From assembly GCF_001294335.1 (NCBI RefSeq), contig NZ_LGKG01000166.1:1-43401 (forward strand): a stretch of 43,401 nt of DNA, in the 5' to 3' direction. The notes beneath the pieces were generated by a model. It saw only the letters and a program-made list of their open reading frames with translations, made no database searches and was not told the origin of the DNA. The translations under genes and the position numbers were made by a program. The stretch's first letter is position 1; each line of letters starts with the position of its first letter. This document shows, in pieces, positions 7,669 to 16,355 of the stretch. The DNA is from Streptomyces chattanoogensis. Its GTDB lineage: Bacteria > Actinomycetota > Actinomycetes > Streptomycetales > Streptomycetaceae.

Positions 7669-8739
7669 ATGCAGCGACATACGCCACTGTGCGGGGCGGA
7701 ATTCGCGCCCGGCACGACCTATCTGAACACCGCCTCCGCCGGTCTGCTCCCGCGCCGCAGCGCCGATGCCCTGCGCGCGGCCGTCGAGGAATCGGCGTCG
7801 TACGGCACCATGGGCCGCGACTACTTCGGGCCGGCGGCCGCCTCCCGGGCCGCCTTCGCCCGGCTGGTGGACATCCCCGAGGAGCGGGTCGCGATCGGCA
7901 GCTCGGTCGCGGTGCAGTCCGCGTTCGTCGCCGCCTCGCTGCCGCCGGACTGCGAAGTGCTGGTCCCCGAGGGCGACTTCAGCTCCCTGGTCAATCCGCT
8001 GTGGGAGCGTCGCGTGCGCACCGTACCGCTGGAGGCGCTGGCCGAGGAGGTGCGGCCTCAGACCGCGCTGGTCGCCTTCAGCGCGGTGCAGTCCGCGAAC
8101 GGCCGGATCGCGGACCTGGAGGCCGTACGGGAGGCCGCGCGGGCGCACGGCGCGCGGACGTACCTCGATGCCACCCAGGCCGCCGGCTGGCTGCCGCTGC
8201 GGGCCGCCGACTACGACTACTTCGTGTGCGGCGCCTTCAAATGGCTGCTGTGCCCGCGGGGTACGACCTTCATGACGTTCGGGGCCGACGGCGGACCGGA
8301 GGGCAAGGACTGGCCCGCGCCGCGGCACGCGGGCTGGGTGGCCGGTGAGGACCTCGGCGAGTCCGTCTACGGACCGGTCCTGCGGCCGGCCGCGACCGCC
8401 CGCCGGTTCGACGAACCGCACGCCCACTTCTCCTACGTCGGCGCCGAACGGTCGCTGGCGCTCATCGGGGAACTGGGCGTGGCGGCCATCCACGCGCACA
8501 ACACCGCGCTCGCCGACCGCTACCGCGCGGGCCTGGCCGAGCGCGGCCTGACGCCCAGTCCGGCGCCCGGTTCGGCGATCGTGTCCACCCCCGGGCTCGC
8601 GGATGCGGCGGCCCGGCTGGCCGGAGCGGGCGTACGGGTCTCGGCGCGCAACGGAATGCTGCGCGCGGCCTTCCACCTCTACAACTCCACCGACGACGTG
8701 GACCGGCTGCTGGAACTGATCGGGCGGGGCGGCGGCTGA
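7669..8739 (+). CDS. Class V aminotransferase / cysteine desulfurase-like PLP enzyme
   Basis: A 356-residue fold-type I PLP enzyme. The N-terminus has TTYLNTASAGLLPRRS, typical of class V enzymes that anchor substrate through the N-terminal region. The PLP-phosphate region is IGSSVAVQSAF, Asp167 (YLDATQAAGW) should bind the pyridine nitrogen, and Lys191 (VCGAFKWLLCPRG) is the Schiff-base lysine. A cysteine desulfurase mobile-loop cysteine is not obvious, so aminotransferase or lyase chemistry is as likely. It follows the DsbA-type gene by 52 bp and converges on ectD across a strong hairpin. Confidence 0.85.
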   Translation: MQRHTPLCGAEFAPGTTYLNTASAGLLPRRSADALRAAVEESASYGTMGRDYFGPAAASRAAFARLVDIPEERVAIGSSVAVQSAFVAASLPPDCEVLVPEGDFSSLVNPLWERRVRTVPLEALAEEVRPQTALVAFSAVQSANGRIADLEAVREAARAHGARTYLDATQAAGWLPLRAADYDYFVCGAFKWLLCPRGTTFMTFGADGGPEGKDWPAPRHAGWVAGEDLGESVYGPVLRPAATARRFDEPHAHFSYVGAERSLALIGELGVAAIHAHNTALADRYRAGLAERGLTPSPAPGSAIVSTPGLADAAARLAGAGVRVSARNGMLRAAFHLYNSTDDVDRLLELIGRGGG

Positions 8740-8759
8740 CCCGGCCCCGGCACGGCAAC

Positions 8760-8798
8760 GGCGCGGCCGCCGCACAGCGTCTGTGCGGCGGCCGCGCC
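8760..8798. terminator. Bidirectional terminator hairpin between aminotransferase and ectD
   Basis: A perfect 18-bp stem: arms GGCGCGGCCGCCGCACAG (8760-8777) and its complement (8781-8798) around a three-base loop. It lies between convergent stop codons. There is no strong U-tract, as usual in Streptomyces, but stem strength and position support termination from both sides. Confidence 0.8.
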
Positions 8799-8818
8799 AC
8801 CCGTATGTACCGGCCCGG

Positions 8819-9718
8819 CTACTTCACCGGCGTGAAGTCCCGCGCTCCGATGTACTCCGGACGCCGCACCGGCGCCGCGAACGGCTCCTCCGCGGCGTTG
8901 TCCACGCTGTTGAACACGATGAAGACATTGCTGCGCGGGTAGGGCGTGATGTTGTCGCCGGAGCCGTGCATGGCGTTGCAGTCGAACCACGTCGCCGAGC
9001 CGGCGCTGCCGGTGAACAGGCGGATGCCGTGCCGGTCCGCCATCTTGGTGAGGACCTCGTCCGACGGGATGCCCGCGTCCTGCATCTGCAGCGACCGCTT
9101 GTAGTTGTCCTTCGGCGTCGCGCCCTCGCAGCCCACGAAGTGCTGGTGGGAGCCGGGCATGATCATCAGCCCGCCGTTGGTGTCGTAGTTCTCCGTCAGC
9201 GCGATGGAGACCGACACGGTGCGCATGTTCGGCAGACCGTCCTCTGCGTGCCAGGTCTCGAAGTCCGAGTGCCAGTAGAAACCGGACGCACCGAAGCCGG
9301 GCTTCACATTGATCCGTGACTGGTGGACATAGACGTCCGAGCCCAGGATCTGCCGCGCGCGGCCCACCACGCGCGGATCGGTGACCAGCTTCGCGAACAC
9401 CTCGCTGATCTTGTGCACCTCGAACACGGACCGGACGCTCCGCGACTTCGGCTCGACGATGGAGCGCGGGTCGGCGCCCATCTCCGGGTCGAGGACGAGC
9501 CGGTCCAGTTCGGCGCGGTACACCGCGACTTCCTCCGCCGTGAGCAGTTCCGGGATGGCGAAAAAGCCGTCGCGTTCGAAGTCGCTCAGCTCGGACGGCT
9601 CGAACGGGCCGGCCGTACCGGGCTGCGACCACACCACCGGGTCCTTCCGCGGGGTGATCACCTCGGCGGTCCCACGGGTCGGGTACAGGTCGGCGATGCG
9701 CTCGGGTGCGGTGGTCAT
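8819..9718 (-). CDS. ectD: Ectoine hydroxylase EctD
   Basis: A 299-residue non-haem Fe(II)/2-oxoglutarate dioxygenase that converts ectoine to 5-hydroxyectoine. The family signature is clear: FYWHSDFETWHAEDG carries His150 and Asp152 of the iron triad, and the third ligand is His251 in CNAMHGSGDN. The 2-oxoglutarate side is near NVFIVFNSVDN. The length matches EctD proteins. It is the last gene of ectABCD, about 105 bp after ectC. Its presence shows the strain can make the hydroxylated solute, which protects against heat and desiccation as well as salt. Confidence 0.97.
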   Translation of the reverse strand: MTTAPERIADLYPTRGTAEVITPRKDPVVWSQPGTAGPFEPSELSDFERDGFFAIPELLTAEEVAVYRAELDRLVLDPEMGADPRSIVEPKSRSVRSVFEVHKISEVFAKLVTDPRVVGRARQILGSDVYVHQSRINVKPGFGASGFYWHSDFETWHAEDGLPNMRTVSVSIALTENYDTNGGLMIMPGSHQHFVGCEGATPKDNYKRSLQMQDAGIPSDEVLTKMADRHGIRLFTGSAGSATWFDCNAMHGSGDNITPYPRSNVFIVFNSVDNAAEEPFAAPVRRPEYIGARDFTPVK

Positions 9719-9824
9719 GGTGTTGCCTTCCTCTCCTCTCGTAACGTGCTACCAGCTACCTGCCGGTGTTGCGCGCCTGCCCGGCTGCCGGACGGGGCAG
9801 TCGGGTGACGGCGACACCTCGGCC

Positions 9825-10241
9825 TCAGACCAGGTCGGGCTCCGCCTCCGGCTCGGTGAGCAGCGGGTAGACCCCGTTCTCGTCGTGGTCCTCGCGGCCG
9901 GTGACCGGGGGGTTGAAGACGCACAGGCAGCGGAAGTCCTTCTTGATCCGCATGGTGTGCTTCTCGTGCCCGTCGAGCAGGTACATCACGCCGGGCGTGA
10001 TGAGGTGCTTCTCACCGGTCTCGTCATTGGTCAGCTCGGCCTCGCCCTCGGTGCAGACGACCGCCTCGATGTGGTTCGCGTACCACATCGACGTCTCGGT
10101 GCCCGCGTAGAGGACCGTCTCGTGCAGGGAGAAGCCGACGCGCTCCTTGGCGAGCACGATGCGCTTGCTCTCCCAGGTGCCGGACTTGGCCTGGACGTGG
10201 CGGTCGGTGCCTTCGATGTCCTGGAAGGATCGGACGATCAC
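9825..10241 (-). CDS. ectC: L-ectoine synthase EctC
   Basis: A 138-residue cupin that cyclises N-gamma-acetyl-diaminobutyrate to ectoine. It begins [20 protein letters not shown] and contains the conserved EctC block [25 protein letters not shown] and a [12 protein letters not shown] metal/substrate region. Length is normal for the family. The start is GTG 10241 with a modest AAAGG upstream. It is cotranscribed with ectB (gap about 70 bp with a hairpin) and ectD. Confidence 0.97.
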   Translation of the reverse strand: MIVRSFQDIEGTDRHVQAKSGTWESKRIVLAKERVGFSLHETVLYAGTETSMWYANHIEAVVCTEGEAELTNDETGEKHLITPGVMYLLDGHEKHTMRIKKDFRCLCVFNPPVTGREDHDENGVYPLLTEPEAEPDLV

Positions 10242-10280
10242 GGTGGTCGGTGCCTTTCTGTGAAACGGTCGGGGAGCCGG

Positions 10281-10305
10281 GGCCGGCCGGATGGTCCGGC
10301 CGGCC
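10281..10305. other. Intercistronic hairpin between ectB and ectC
   Basis: A perfect 11-bp inverted repeat, GGCCGGCCGGA and TCCGGCCGGCC, with a three-base loop, in the 71-bp gap between ectB and ectC. It lacks a T-tract. It could stabilise the upstream mRNA or give partial termination that sets EctB:EctC ratios. Confidence 0.6.
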
Positions 10306-10312
10306 GGGGCGG

Positions 10313-11581
10313 TCAGGCGCAGTCGCGGACCGCGCGGGCGAGGATGCGAAGTCCCTCGTCCAGCTCCTCGGGGGTGGTCGTCAGCGCCGGGAGCAGCTTG
10401 ACGACCTCACTCTCCGGGCCGGAGGTCTCGATCAGCAGACCCAGCTCGAAGCAGCGCTTGGCGATCTTGTTGGCGAGGCTCTTGTCGAGGCACTCCATGC
10501 CCCACACCAGCCCGCGGCCGCGGTACTCGGCGAAGGTCCCCGGGTGCTCCTCGACGATGGCCTTCAGGTGCTCCTCGACGATCTCGCCGCGGGCGAGGGT
10601 CTGCTTCTCCATCTGCCCGTCGGCCCAGTAGGTGTCGAGCGCGGCGGCGGCGGTGACGAAGGCCGGGTTGTTGCCGCGGAAGGTGCCGTTGTGCTCGCCC
10701 GGCTCCCAGATGTCCAGCTCCGGCTTGAACAGGGTGAGCGCCAGCGGCAGGCCGTAGCCGCTGATGGACTTGGACACCGTGACGATGTCCGGCACGATGC
10801 CCGCCTCCTCGAAGGAGAAGAAGGCACCGGTGCGGCCGCAGCCCATCTGGATGTCGTCGACGATGAGCAGCATGTCCCAGCGCTTGCACACCTCGGCGAG
10901 CTGGCGCAGCCACTCGGCGCGCGCGACGTTGATGCCGCCCTCGCCCTGCACCGTCTCGACGATGACGGCGGCGGGCTGGTTGAGGCCCGAGCCGGAGTCC
11001 TCCAGGAGGCGCTCGAACCAGATGAAGTCGGGGGTCTGGCCGTCGAGGTAGTTGTCGAACGGCATCGGCGTGCCGTGCACCAGCGGGATACCGGCGCCGG
11101 CCCGCTTGAACGCGTTGCCGGTGACGGCGAGCGAGCCCAGCGACATGCCGTGGAAGGCGTTGGTGAACGAAACGATGGATTCGCGGCCCTTGACCTTACG
11201 GGCCAGCTTCAGCGCGGCCTCGACCGCGTTGGTGCCCGTCGGGCCCGGGAACATGACCTTGTAGGGCAGGTCCCGCGGCCGCAGGATGATGTTCTGGAAC
11301 GACTCCAGGAACGCCCGCTTGGCCGTGGTCGACATGTCCAGACCGTGGGTGACGCCGTCCCGCTCGATGTAGTCGATCAGGGCGCGTTTGAGCACCGGGT
11401 TGTTGTGGCCGTAGTTGAGCGTTCCGGCCCCGGCGAAGAAGTCGAGGTAGGTGTGGCCGTCCTCGTCGGTCATCCGGCTGCCCTGCGCACGGTCGAAAAT
11501 GGTCGGCCAGCCGCGGCAGTAGCTACGGACCTCCGACTCCACGGTCTCGAAGACGCTCAGGTCGGGCTGGGTGATGGTCAC
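10313..11581 (-). CDS. ectB: Diaminobutyrate--2-oxoglutarate transaminase EctB
   Basis: A 422-residue class III aminotransferase that turns L-aspartate-4-semialdehyde plus glutamate into L-2,4-diaminobutyrate, the first step to ectoine. Visible features are the PLP-phosphate region [16 protein letters not shown], the EGEGGINVA segment, the cofactor Asp in [14 protein letters not shown] (about residue 243) and the Schiff-base Lys271 in [10 protein letters not shown]. The GTG at 11581 ([16 protein letters not shown]) has GGAG six to seven bases upstream; the longer open frame is noncoding. It is the second gene of the operon, about 150 bp after ectA. Confidence 0.97.
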   Translation of the reverse strand: MTITQPDLSVFETVESEVRSYCRGWPTIFDRAQGSRMTDEDGHTYLDFFAGAGTLNYGHNNPVLKRALIDYIERDGVTHGLDMSTTAKRAFLESFQNIILRPRDLPYKVMFPGPTGTNAVEAALKLARKVKGRESIVSFTNAFHGMSLGSLAVTGNAFKRAGAGIPLVHGTPMPFDNYLDGQTPDFIWFERLLEDSGSGLNQPAAVIVETVQGEGGINVARAEWLRQLAEVCKRWDMLLIVDDIQMGCGRTGAFFSFEEAGIVPDIVTVSKSISGYGLPLALTLFKPELDIWEPGEHNGTFRGNNPAFVTAAAALDTYWADGQMEKQTLARGEIVEEHLKAIVEEHPGTFAEYRGRGLVWGMECLDKSLANKIAKRCFELGLLIETSGPESEVVKLLPALTTTPEELDEGLRILARAVRDCA

Positions 11582-11732
11582 AGCATGCTCCAGGGAGATG
11601 AGTGCGAAGGAAGATCGAAGTCTGGGGGGAGGGGCGGGGCGCAGCAGGCACGGCCACGCGGGGCCGCCCGGTGCACGGGGTACGGGCGGGCGCGGCGCAC
11701 CGCGGCCGCGCGGCCGGTCCGTACGGGGTCCG

Positions 11733-12299
11733 TCAGCGCAGACGTCCCGGTGGCGGGTCGAACGGGCCGATGAGGTGCAGCACCTCCGGCTCGTGACCCT
11801 GCTCGGGGAAGAGCCCGGCGTCGAAGAGCACCTCACGCGCGAGGCCGGTTCTGTGGCGCTCGGCGAAGGACGCGAACAGCCGCATGGAGGCGGCGTTGTC
11901 CGGTGTGATGGTGGTCTCGACGTGGCGGATGCCCAGCTCGCTCACGGCGCGGGTGGTCAGCCCGTCCAGGAGTGCGGCCGCCAGCCCCTGGCCACGGTGC
12001 GCGTCGTCGACGGCGACCTGCCAGACGACGAGGGTCTCCGGGCGCTCGGGGCGGATGTAGCCGGTGACGAAGGCTGCCGGCTCGCCCTGCGGGTCGCGGG
12101 CGACGACGGAGGTGGCGGCGAAGTCGCGACACCACAGCAGGTAGCTGTAGGAGGAGTTGAGGTCCAGAGTCCTGGAGTCGCGGGCGATACGCCAGATCGC
12201 GGCTCCGTCCTCCATGCGTGGGGTGTCGAGCTTGAAGCCCTCCGGCAATTCTCTGATATCGCTGCGGGCACGTGCATGGTCTGCTTGTGCGGCGGTCAT
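11733..12299 (-). CDS. ectA: Diaminobutyrate acetyltransferase EctA
   Basis: A 188-residue GNAT enzyme that acetylates diaminobutyrate at N-gamma. The EctA hallmarks are DLNSSYSYLLWCRDFAATSV near the substrate site, the acetyl-CoA motif VAVDDAHRGQGLAAALLDGL, and ETTITPDNAASMRLFASFAER. ATG 12299 gives a normal family length. It is the first gene of ectABCD; the AT-richer upstream region should carry the operon promoter. Confidence 0.96.
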   Translation of the reverse strand: MTAAQADHARARSDIRELPEGFKLDTPRMEDGAAIWRIARDSRTLDLNSSYSYLLWCRDFAATSVVARDPQGEPAAFVTGYIRPERPETLVVWQVAVDDAHRGQGLAAALLDGLTTRAVSELGIRHVETTITPDNAASMRLFASFAERHRTGLAREVLFDAGLFPEQGHEPEVLHLIGPFDPPPGRLR

Positions 12300-12752
12300 G
12301 GGAATTAAATTTACCGAGGGAAAAAGGAAATTGCATCGCGGGCAGGGGTTACGGAGAAGGTTCGTCTGTGCTATCGCGCGGGTGCGCCCGAGCGCGCGAT
12401 TCGGTCGCAGAATGTGGCGATTTGCCCCGGAAGTTTGGGAGGAAACGGACACGTTGTGTAGTCGGTCACAGCTCCGTAACGCCCCCGAGATCCGTCCGAA
12501 TTCTGGCACTTGTCGCTAGCGAAATCTTGGCGTTTGAGCTGCGGAAAAGCGGGCAGAAGAATACGGGAAGCTACGCTTCTGAAGAATTGGGAATTCGCAA
12601 CCGGAAGGCCCGCGGCAAGGTGTGCGGGAAGAAAATTCGGAAGGTCGGCCCGGTTTCCGGGAAACCCATGGCGGAATACGGCTGCGGGGCCTCCGGGGCG
12701 GCTGTGGCCGAGGGCCGGCCAGGGGCGGCGGGCCGCCGCCTACAGTGCCTGT
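12300..12752. promoter_or_regulatory. Divergent intergenic region between ectA and the amidohydrolase
   Basis: About 450 bp without a convincing gene, and clearly less GC-rich than its surroundings, especially near 12300-12345 and 12520-12620. It must hold the ectABCD promoter (minus strand) and the amidohydrolase promoter (plus strand). I could not assign -35/-10 pairs with confidence. A Crp-like inverted repeat at 12455-12470 is the only recognisable site. Confidence 0.7.
12455..12470. promoter_or_regulatory. Crp-like inverted repeat upstream of ectA
   Basis: TGTGTAGTCGGTCACA has TGTG/CACA arms and fits GTG-N6-GNCAC, which I recall as the S. coelicolor Crp consensus. It lies about 155-170 bp upstream of the ectA start. 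Binding is inferred. Confidence 0.4.
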
Positions 12753-13853
12753 ATGACGTCCATGAGCGAAGGTGCGGCGCTGCACCTCAAGGGGAGGGTC
12801 CTCGTCGGACCGGACGAGGTACGCGATGAGCTGTGGGTCCTCGGCGGTCGGGTGACGTTCGAACGGCCCAACGGCGTGCGGGAGGTCACCACCGTCGGGG
12901 GCTGGGTGCTGCCGGGCCTGGTCGACGCCCACTGCCATGTGGGCCTCGACGCACACGGTCCGGTGGACGCCGAGACCAGCGAGAAGCAGGCGCTCACCGA
13001 CCGCGACGCCGGCACGCTGCTGATCCGCGACGCAGGGTCACCCTCCGACACCCGCTGGATCGACGACCGCGCCGACCTGCCGAAGATCATCCGTGCCGGC
13101 CGCCACATCGCCCGTACCAGGCGCTACATCCGTAACTACGCGCACGAGATCGAGCCCGAGGACCTGGTTGCCTACGTCGCCCAGGAGGCCCGGCGCGGCG
13201 ACGGCTGGGTCAAGCTCGTCGGCGACTGGATCGACCGCTCCACCGGGGATCTGAGCGCCTGCTGGCCGCGCGGCGCCGTCGAGGCGGCCATCGCCGAGGC
13301 ACACCGCCTGGGCGCCCGGGTCACCGCCCACTGCTTCGCCGAGGAGACCCTCGCCCCGCTCGTCGAGGCCGGTATCGACTGCATCGAGCACGCCACCGGC
13401 CTGACCGAGGAGACCATCCCGCTCTTCGCCGAGCGCGGGGTGGCCATCGTCCCCACGCTCGTCAACATCGCCACCTTCCCGCGGCTCGCCGACGGCGGCG
13501 CGGCGAAGTTCCCCCAGTGGGCCGACCATATGCGCCGCCTCCACGCCCGCCGCTACGACACCGTGCGGGCGGCCTACGACGCCGGTGTCCCGGTCTATGC
13601 CGGCACCGACGCCGGCGGCTCCCTCCCGCACGGCCTGGTGGCCGACGAGGTCGCCGAACTCATGAAGGCCGGCCTCCCCGCCGGGGCCGCCCTCTCCGCC
13701 GCCACCTGGGGCGCCCGCGACTGGCTGGGCCGCCCCGGCCTCACCGAGGGCGCCCCGGCGGACCTGGTGGTGTACGAGACGGATCCGCGGGCCGATGTCC
13801 GGGTGCTCGCGGCGCCGCGGCTGGTGGTGCTGCGGGGGAGGGTGATCGGGTGA
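12753..13853 (+). CDS. Amidohydrolase-family protein (imidazolonepropionase/prolidase-like)
   Basis: A 366-residue metal-dependent hydrolase with a TIM barrel between two small beta elements. The metal motif is HCHVG in GLVDAHCHVGLDAHG, with later candidate ligands in VTAHCFAEETLAPL and CIEHATGLTEE, and a C-terminal Asp in YAGTDAGGSLPHG. The C-terminal GAPADLVVYETDPRAD closes the composite domain. ATG 12753 (MTSMSEG) is favoured; the upstream open frame is AT-richer noncoding sequence. Such enzymes cleave cyclic or linear amides; the substrate is unknown. Gene orientation is away from ectABCD. Confidence 0.85.
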   Translation: MTSMSEGAALHLKGRVLVGPDEVRDELWVLGGRVTFERPNGVREVTTVGGWVLPGLVDAHCHVGLDAHGPVDAETSEKQALTDRDAGTLLIRDAGSPSDTRWIDDRADLPKIIRAGRHIARTRRYIRNYAHEIEPEDLVAYVAQEARRGDGWVKLVGDWIDRSTGDLSACWPRGAVEAAIAEAHRLGARVTAHCFAEETLAPLVEAGIDCIEHATGLTEETIPLFAERGVAIVPTLVNIATFPRLADGGAAKFPQWADHMRRLHARRYDTVRAAYDAGVPVYAGTDAGGSLPHGLVADEVAELMKAGLPAGAALSAATWGARDWLGRPGLTEGAPADLVVYETDPRADVRVLAAPRLVVLRGRVIG

Positions 13854-13895
13854 CGGCGATCGGGTGAGGCGGGGGGCGGGGGCGGGTCTCGCCCG

Positions 13896-14900
13896 TCACC
13901 GCTCCCGCCGCGCCGAGCGGGCCATGAAGGCCGCCACCACCGCGCCCGAGACGTTGTGCCACACCGAGAAGACCGCCGCGGGGAGCGCCGCCGCCGGGCT
14001 GAAGTGGGCGGTGGCGAGCGAGGCGGCGAGGCCGGAGTTCTGCATGCCGACCTCGAAGGCCATGGCGCGGCTCGCGGGCGCGCCCAGCCGGGCCAGCCTT
14101 CCGGAGGCGTAGCCGAGCGCCAGCCCGAGCCCGTTGTGCAGCACCACGGCGAGCAGGACGAGCGCCGCCGCGTCCTTGATCGCCGCCGCGCTCCCGGACA
14201 CCACCACCAGCACGATCACGGCGATGGTGAGCGCCGAGACCCAGGGCAGCACCCGCAGCACCCGGTCCACGAACCGCCCCGCGGCGACCCGTACCACCAG
14301 CCCGGCGACCACCGGCAGCAGCACCGTCCTGAGGATGTCGGTCACCATCACCCCGGCGTCCACGTCCAGGAACTGCCCGGCGAGCAGCAGCGTCAGCGGC
14401 GGCGTGACCAGCGGCGCGAGCACCGTGGACACGGTCGCCACCGACACCGAGAGCGCCACATCGCCGCGGGCCAGGAACGTCACCACATTGGACGCGGTCC
14501 CGCTCGGCGCGCAGCCGACCAGGATCACCCCGGCGGCCAGCTGCGGCGGCAGGTGCAGCGCGGTCGCGATCAGCCACCCCAGCCCCGGCATGATCACGTA
14601 ATGCGCGGCCAGTCCCAGGCCCACCGCCCACGGCCGCCTGGCCACCGCGGTGAAGTCCGGCGGGGTCAGCGTCAGGCCCATCGAGAACATCACCACCCCG
14701 AGCAGCCAGGGCACGCCGGGCGCCCATCCGGTGAACCGCACGGGCCACAACAGTCCCACCGCCCCGGCGGCGATCACCAGCAGCGGGAAGAGGGCCACCG
14801 CGCGGCGCGCCGCCCGGTCGGAGGCGGGGAGGTCGCCGTGCGGTGCGGCGCTGCGCCGGGTGGCGTGGTCGGTCTGCTCGGTCGGCTGCTCTGTGGGCAC
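13896..14900 (-). CDS. Bile acid:sodium symporter (BASS) family transporter
   Basis: A 334-residue integral membrane protein with about nine to ten hydrophobic helices. BASS hallmarks include the GVVMFSMGLTLTPPDF region near helix 2, GLGLAAHYVIMPGLGWL, the ILVGCAPSGTASNVVTFLA motif of the sodium-site core, and a late EVGMQNSGLAASLA segment. Family members import organic anions with sodium; bacterial substrates include pantoate and keto acids, not necessarily bile acids. It starts at GTG 14900, with a -10-like TAGGGT (minus strand, 14907-14912) six bases upstream, so its mRNA may be leaderless. It converges on the amidohydrolase gene. Confidence 0.88.
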   Translation of the reverse strand: MPTEQPTEQTDHATRRSAAPHGDLPASDRAARRAVALFPLLVIAAGAVGLLWPVRFTGWAPGVPWLLGVVMFSMGLTLTPPDFTAVARRPWAVGLGLAAHYVIMPGLGWLIATALHLPPQLAAGVILVGCAPSGTASNVVTFLARGDVALSVSVATVSTVLAPLVTPPLTLLLAGQFLDVDAGVMVTDILRTVLLPVVAGLVVRVAAGRFVDRVLRVLPWVSALTIAVIVLVVVSGSAAAIKDAAALVLLAVVLHNGLGLALGYASGRLARLGAPASRAMAFEVGMQNSGLAASLATAHFSPAAALPAAVFSVWHNVSGAVVAAFMARSARRER

Positions 14901-15218
14901 GGCGGCACCCTAACCGCGGTCTGCATGTACGGGACAATGAATTCCGCGTGCCGGACGTCGCCGATGGGGTGGCCGGCCGGGACCGGGCGGGTCAACACGG
15001 GTCACCCGTGCGGTGGGGCGACTGGGGCGTACGTGGCCCACAGCGTCACGGGAATCGAATGAAATCACGGAAACCACCCATTTAGGTGAACTGGCCTCAT
15101 GTGTCTGCCCGTTCACCCTCCGTGCGGACACGATGTGCGGGTCGAGGTCGTCGGCCCGCGTGATGTCCCCCATCGGCGCGGCCGGCGACTCCCTTTCTCC
15201 TGTGGGGGTTCCACTCAC
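14901..15218. promoter_or_regulatory. Divergent intergenic region, BASS gene / LAETG protein gene
   Basis: About 318 bp with no convincing gene; the open frame reaching into it is an upstream extension of the LAETG gene. It should hold both promoters. On the minus strand TTGTCC and TAGGGT (19-base spacing) form a weak promoter candidate just before the BASS GTG. I see no operator. Confidence 0.5.
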
Positions 15219-16253
15219 GTGTCCACCGGTTCCATCAGCTCCTCCGGCATGCCCCGACGGCTCGCCGCGACCTTCGTCGCCGCCGCCCTGACCACCGGCC
15301 CCGCCGTCCTGACCACCGCCGGGCCCGCGCACGCCGCCGGAAACCACGGCACCTCCGGCGCGGTCGTCCTCCGTACCGGGCTGCAGGTCGGACTGCTCCA
15401 CAAGGCGCTCAACATCCCGCTGCGCGCCACCCTCAACGAGGTGCACGCCCCGGCCTCCGCCGGCAAGACGACGCTCACCGTCGACCTGGACGGCATCAAC
15501 CAGGGTCGGCCGTTCAGCGTGGCGCGCGCGGACGTCGCCACCGCGCGGGCCACCGCCGCACGGCACCGGACCGAGGGCTACGCCAACCTCGTCCGCGCGA
15601 AGGTGCACGCCCCCGGTCTGGGGCCGCTGTCCCTCGTCGAGGTCGAGCAGGTGACCTCGCGGGCGGTGTGCGAGGCCGGGAAGCGGCCGCGCGCCGAGTC
15701 CCAGGTGCTGGGCGACGTCGTCGTCCTCGGCAAGAAGGTCGCGCTCCGGGCGGGCGGGACGACGGACGTCAAGGTGCCGGGGGTCGGCAACGTACGGCTC
15801 GATCTGTCGAAGCGGACGGTGACCGGCCGCAGCGCGGCGGCGACCGCGCTGGAACTGAACGTCGCGCTCAACCCGCTGAAGCTGAATGTGGCCGATGTCC
15901 GGGGCCGGGTCACGCTCGCGGAGGCGACGTGCACCGCGCCGCGCGGCAGCGACCCCGGCGGTTCCGGCGGTACCACGGGTTCCGGCGGTACCACGGGCGG
16001 TTCCGGCTCCGGGGGGACGACCGGCGGCTCCGGCGGTTCGACCGGCGGCAGCGCGGGCGGCACGAGCGGCGGCGGCACCGCAGGCGGCTCCCACCCCGGC
16101 TCCCACCCCAGTACCCAGAACCTCGCCGAGACCGGCGGCAGTGCGGCCACCCCGTATCTCATCGGGGGCGCCGCCCTGCTGGTCGCCGCGGGAGCCGGAA
16201 CGCTCGGTTACGCGCGCCGGCGCCGCACCGCCGCGGCGGCCGCCCGCGGCTGA
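15219..16253 (+). CDS. SCO1860-like LAETG-anchored secreted protein
   Basis: About 344 residues. A signal peptide (PRRLAATFVAAALTTGPAVL, cleavage near AHA-AGN) is followed by an extracellular domain of about 200 residues with two cysteines (AVCEAG, EATCTAP), then a roughly 60-residue Gly/Ser/Thr linker. The C-terminus is a full sorting signal: LAETG, a hydrophobic helix and RRRR. Streptomyces class E sortases recognise LAXTG, so it should be covalently bound to peptidoglycan. I know it as a conserved Streptomyces family beside the cobalamin genes; its function is unknown. GTG 15219 is the preferred start; ATG 15249 is the alternative. Confidence 0.85.
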   Translation: MSTGSISSSGMPRRLAATFVAAALTTGPAVLTTAGPAHAAGNHGTSGAVVLRTGLQVGLLHKALNIPLRATLNEVHAPASAGKTTLTVDLDGINQGRPFSVARADVATARATAARHRTEGYANLVRAKVHAPGLGPLSLVEVEQVTSRAVCEAGKRPRAESQVLGDVVVLGKKVALRAGGTTDVKVPGVGNVRLDLSKRTVTGRSAAATALELNVALNPLKLNVADVRGRVTLAEATCTAPRGSDPGGSGGTTGSGGTTGGSGSGGTTGGSGGSTGGSAGGTSGGGTAGGSHPGSHPSTQNLAETGGSAATPYLIGGAALLVAAGAGTLGYARRRRTAAAAARG

Positions 16254-16305
16254 CGGACCCGTACCCCGTGCCGGTGCTGTGGGGGCGCCGGCCGGGTACG
16301 GCCCC

Positions 16306-16345
16306 GCCGGGGCCTCGCCGAAGCGTGGTTCGGCCCGGCCCCGGC
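16306..16345. terminator. Bidirectional hairpin between LAETG protein gene and cobC
   Basis: A two-part stem: GCCGGGGCC (16306-16314) pairs with GGCCCCGGC (16337-16345), and inside it GCCGAA pairs with TTCGGC around GCGTGG. It sits between convergent genes and is a likely shared terminator. Confidence 0.7.
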
Positions 16346-16355
16346 GGGCACCCCC

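Noticed and set aside
12516..12956. Minus-strand open frame reaching into the ectA/amidohydrolase intergenic region
   Set aside because: It overlaps the start of the amidohydrolase gene, has no family similarity and no ribosome site.
15111..15121. GTTCACCCTCC, a perfect PHO-box unit upstream of the LAETG protein gene
   Set aside because: No second 11-base unit lies next to it on either side; a single unit is expected by chance.
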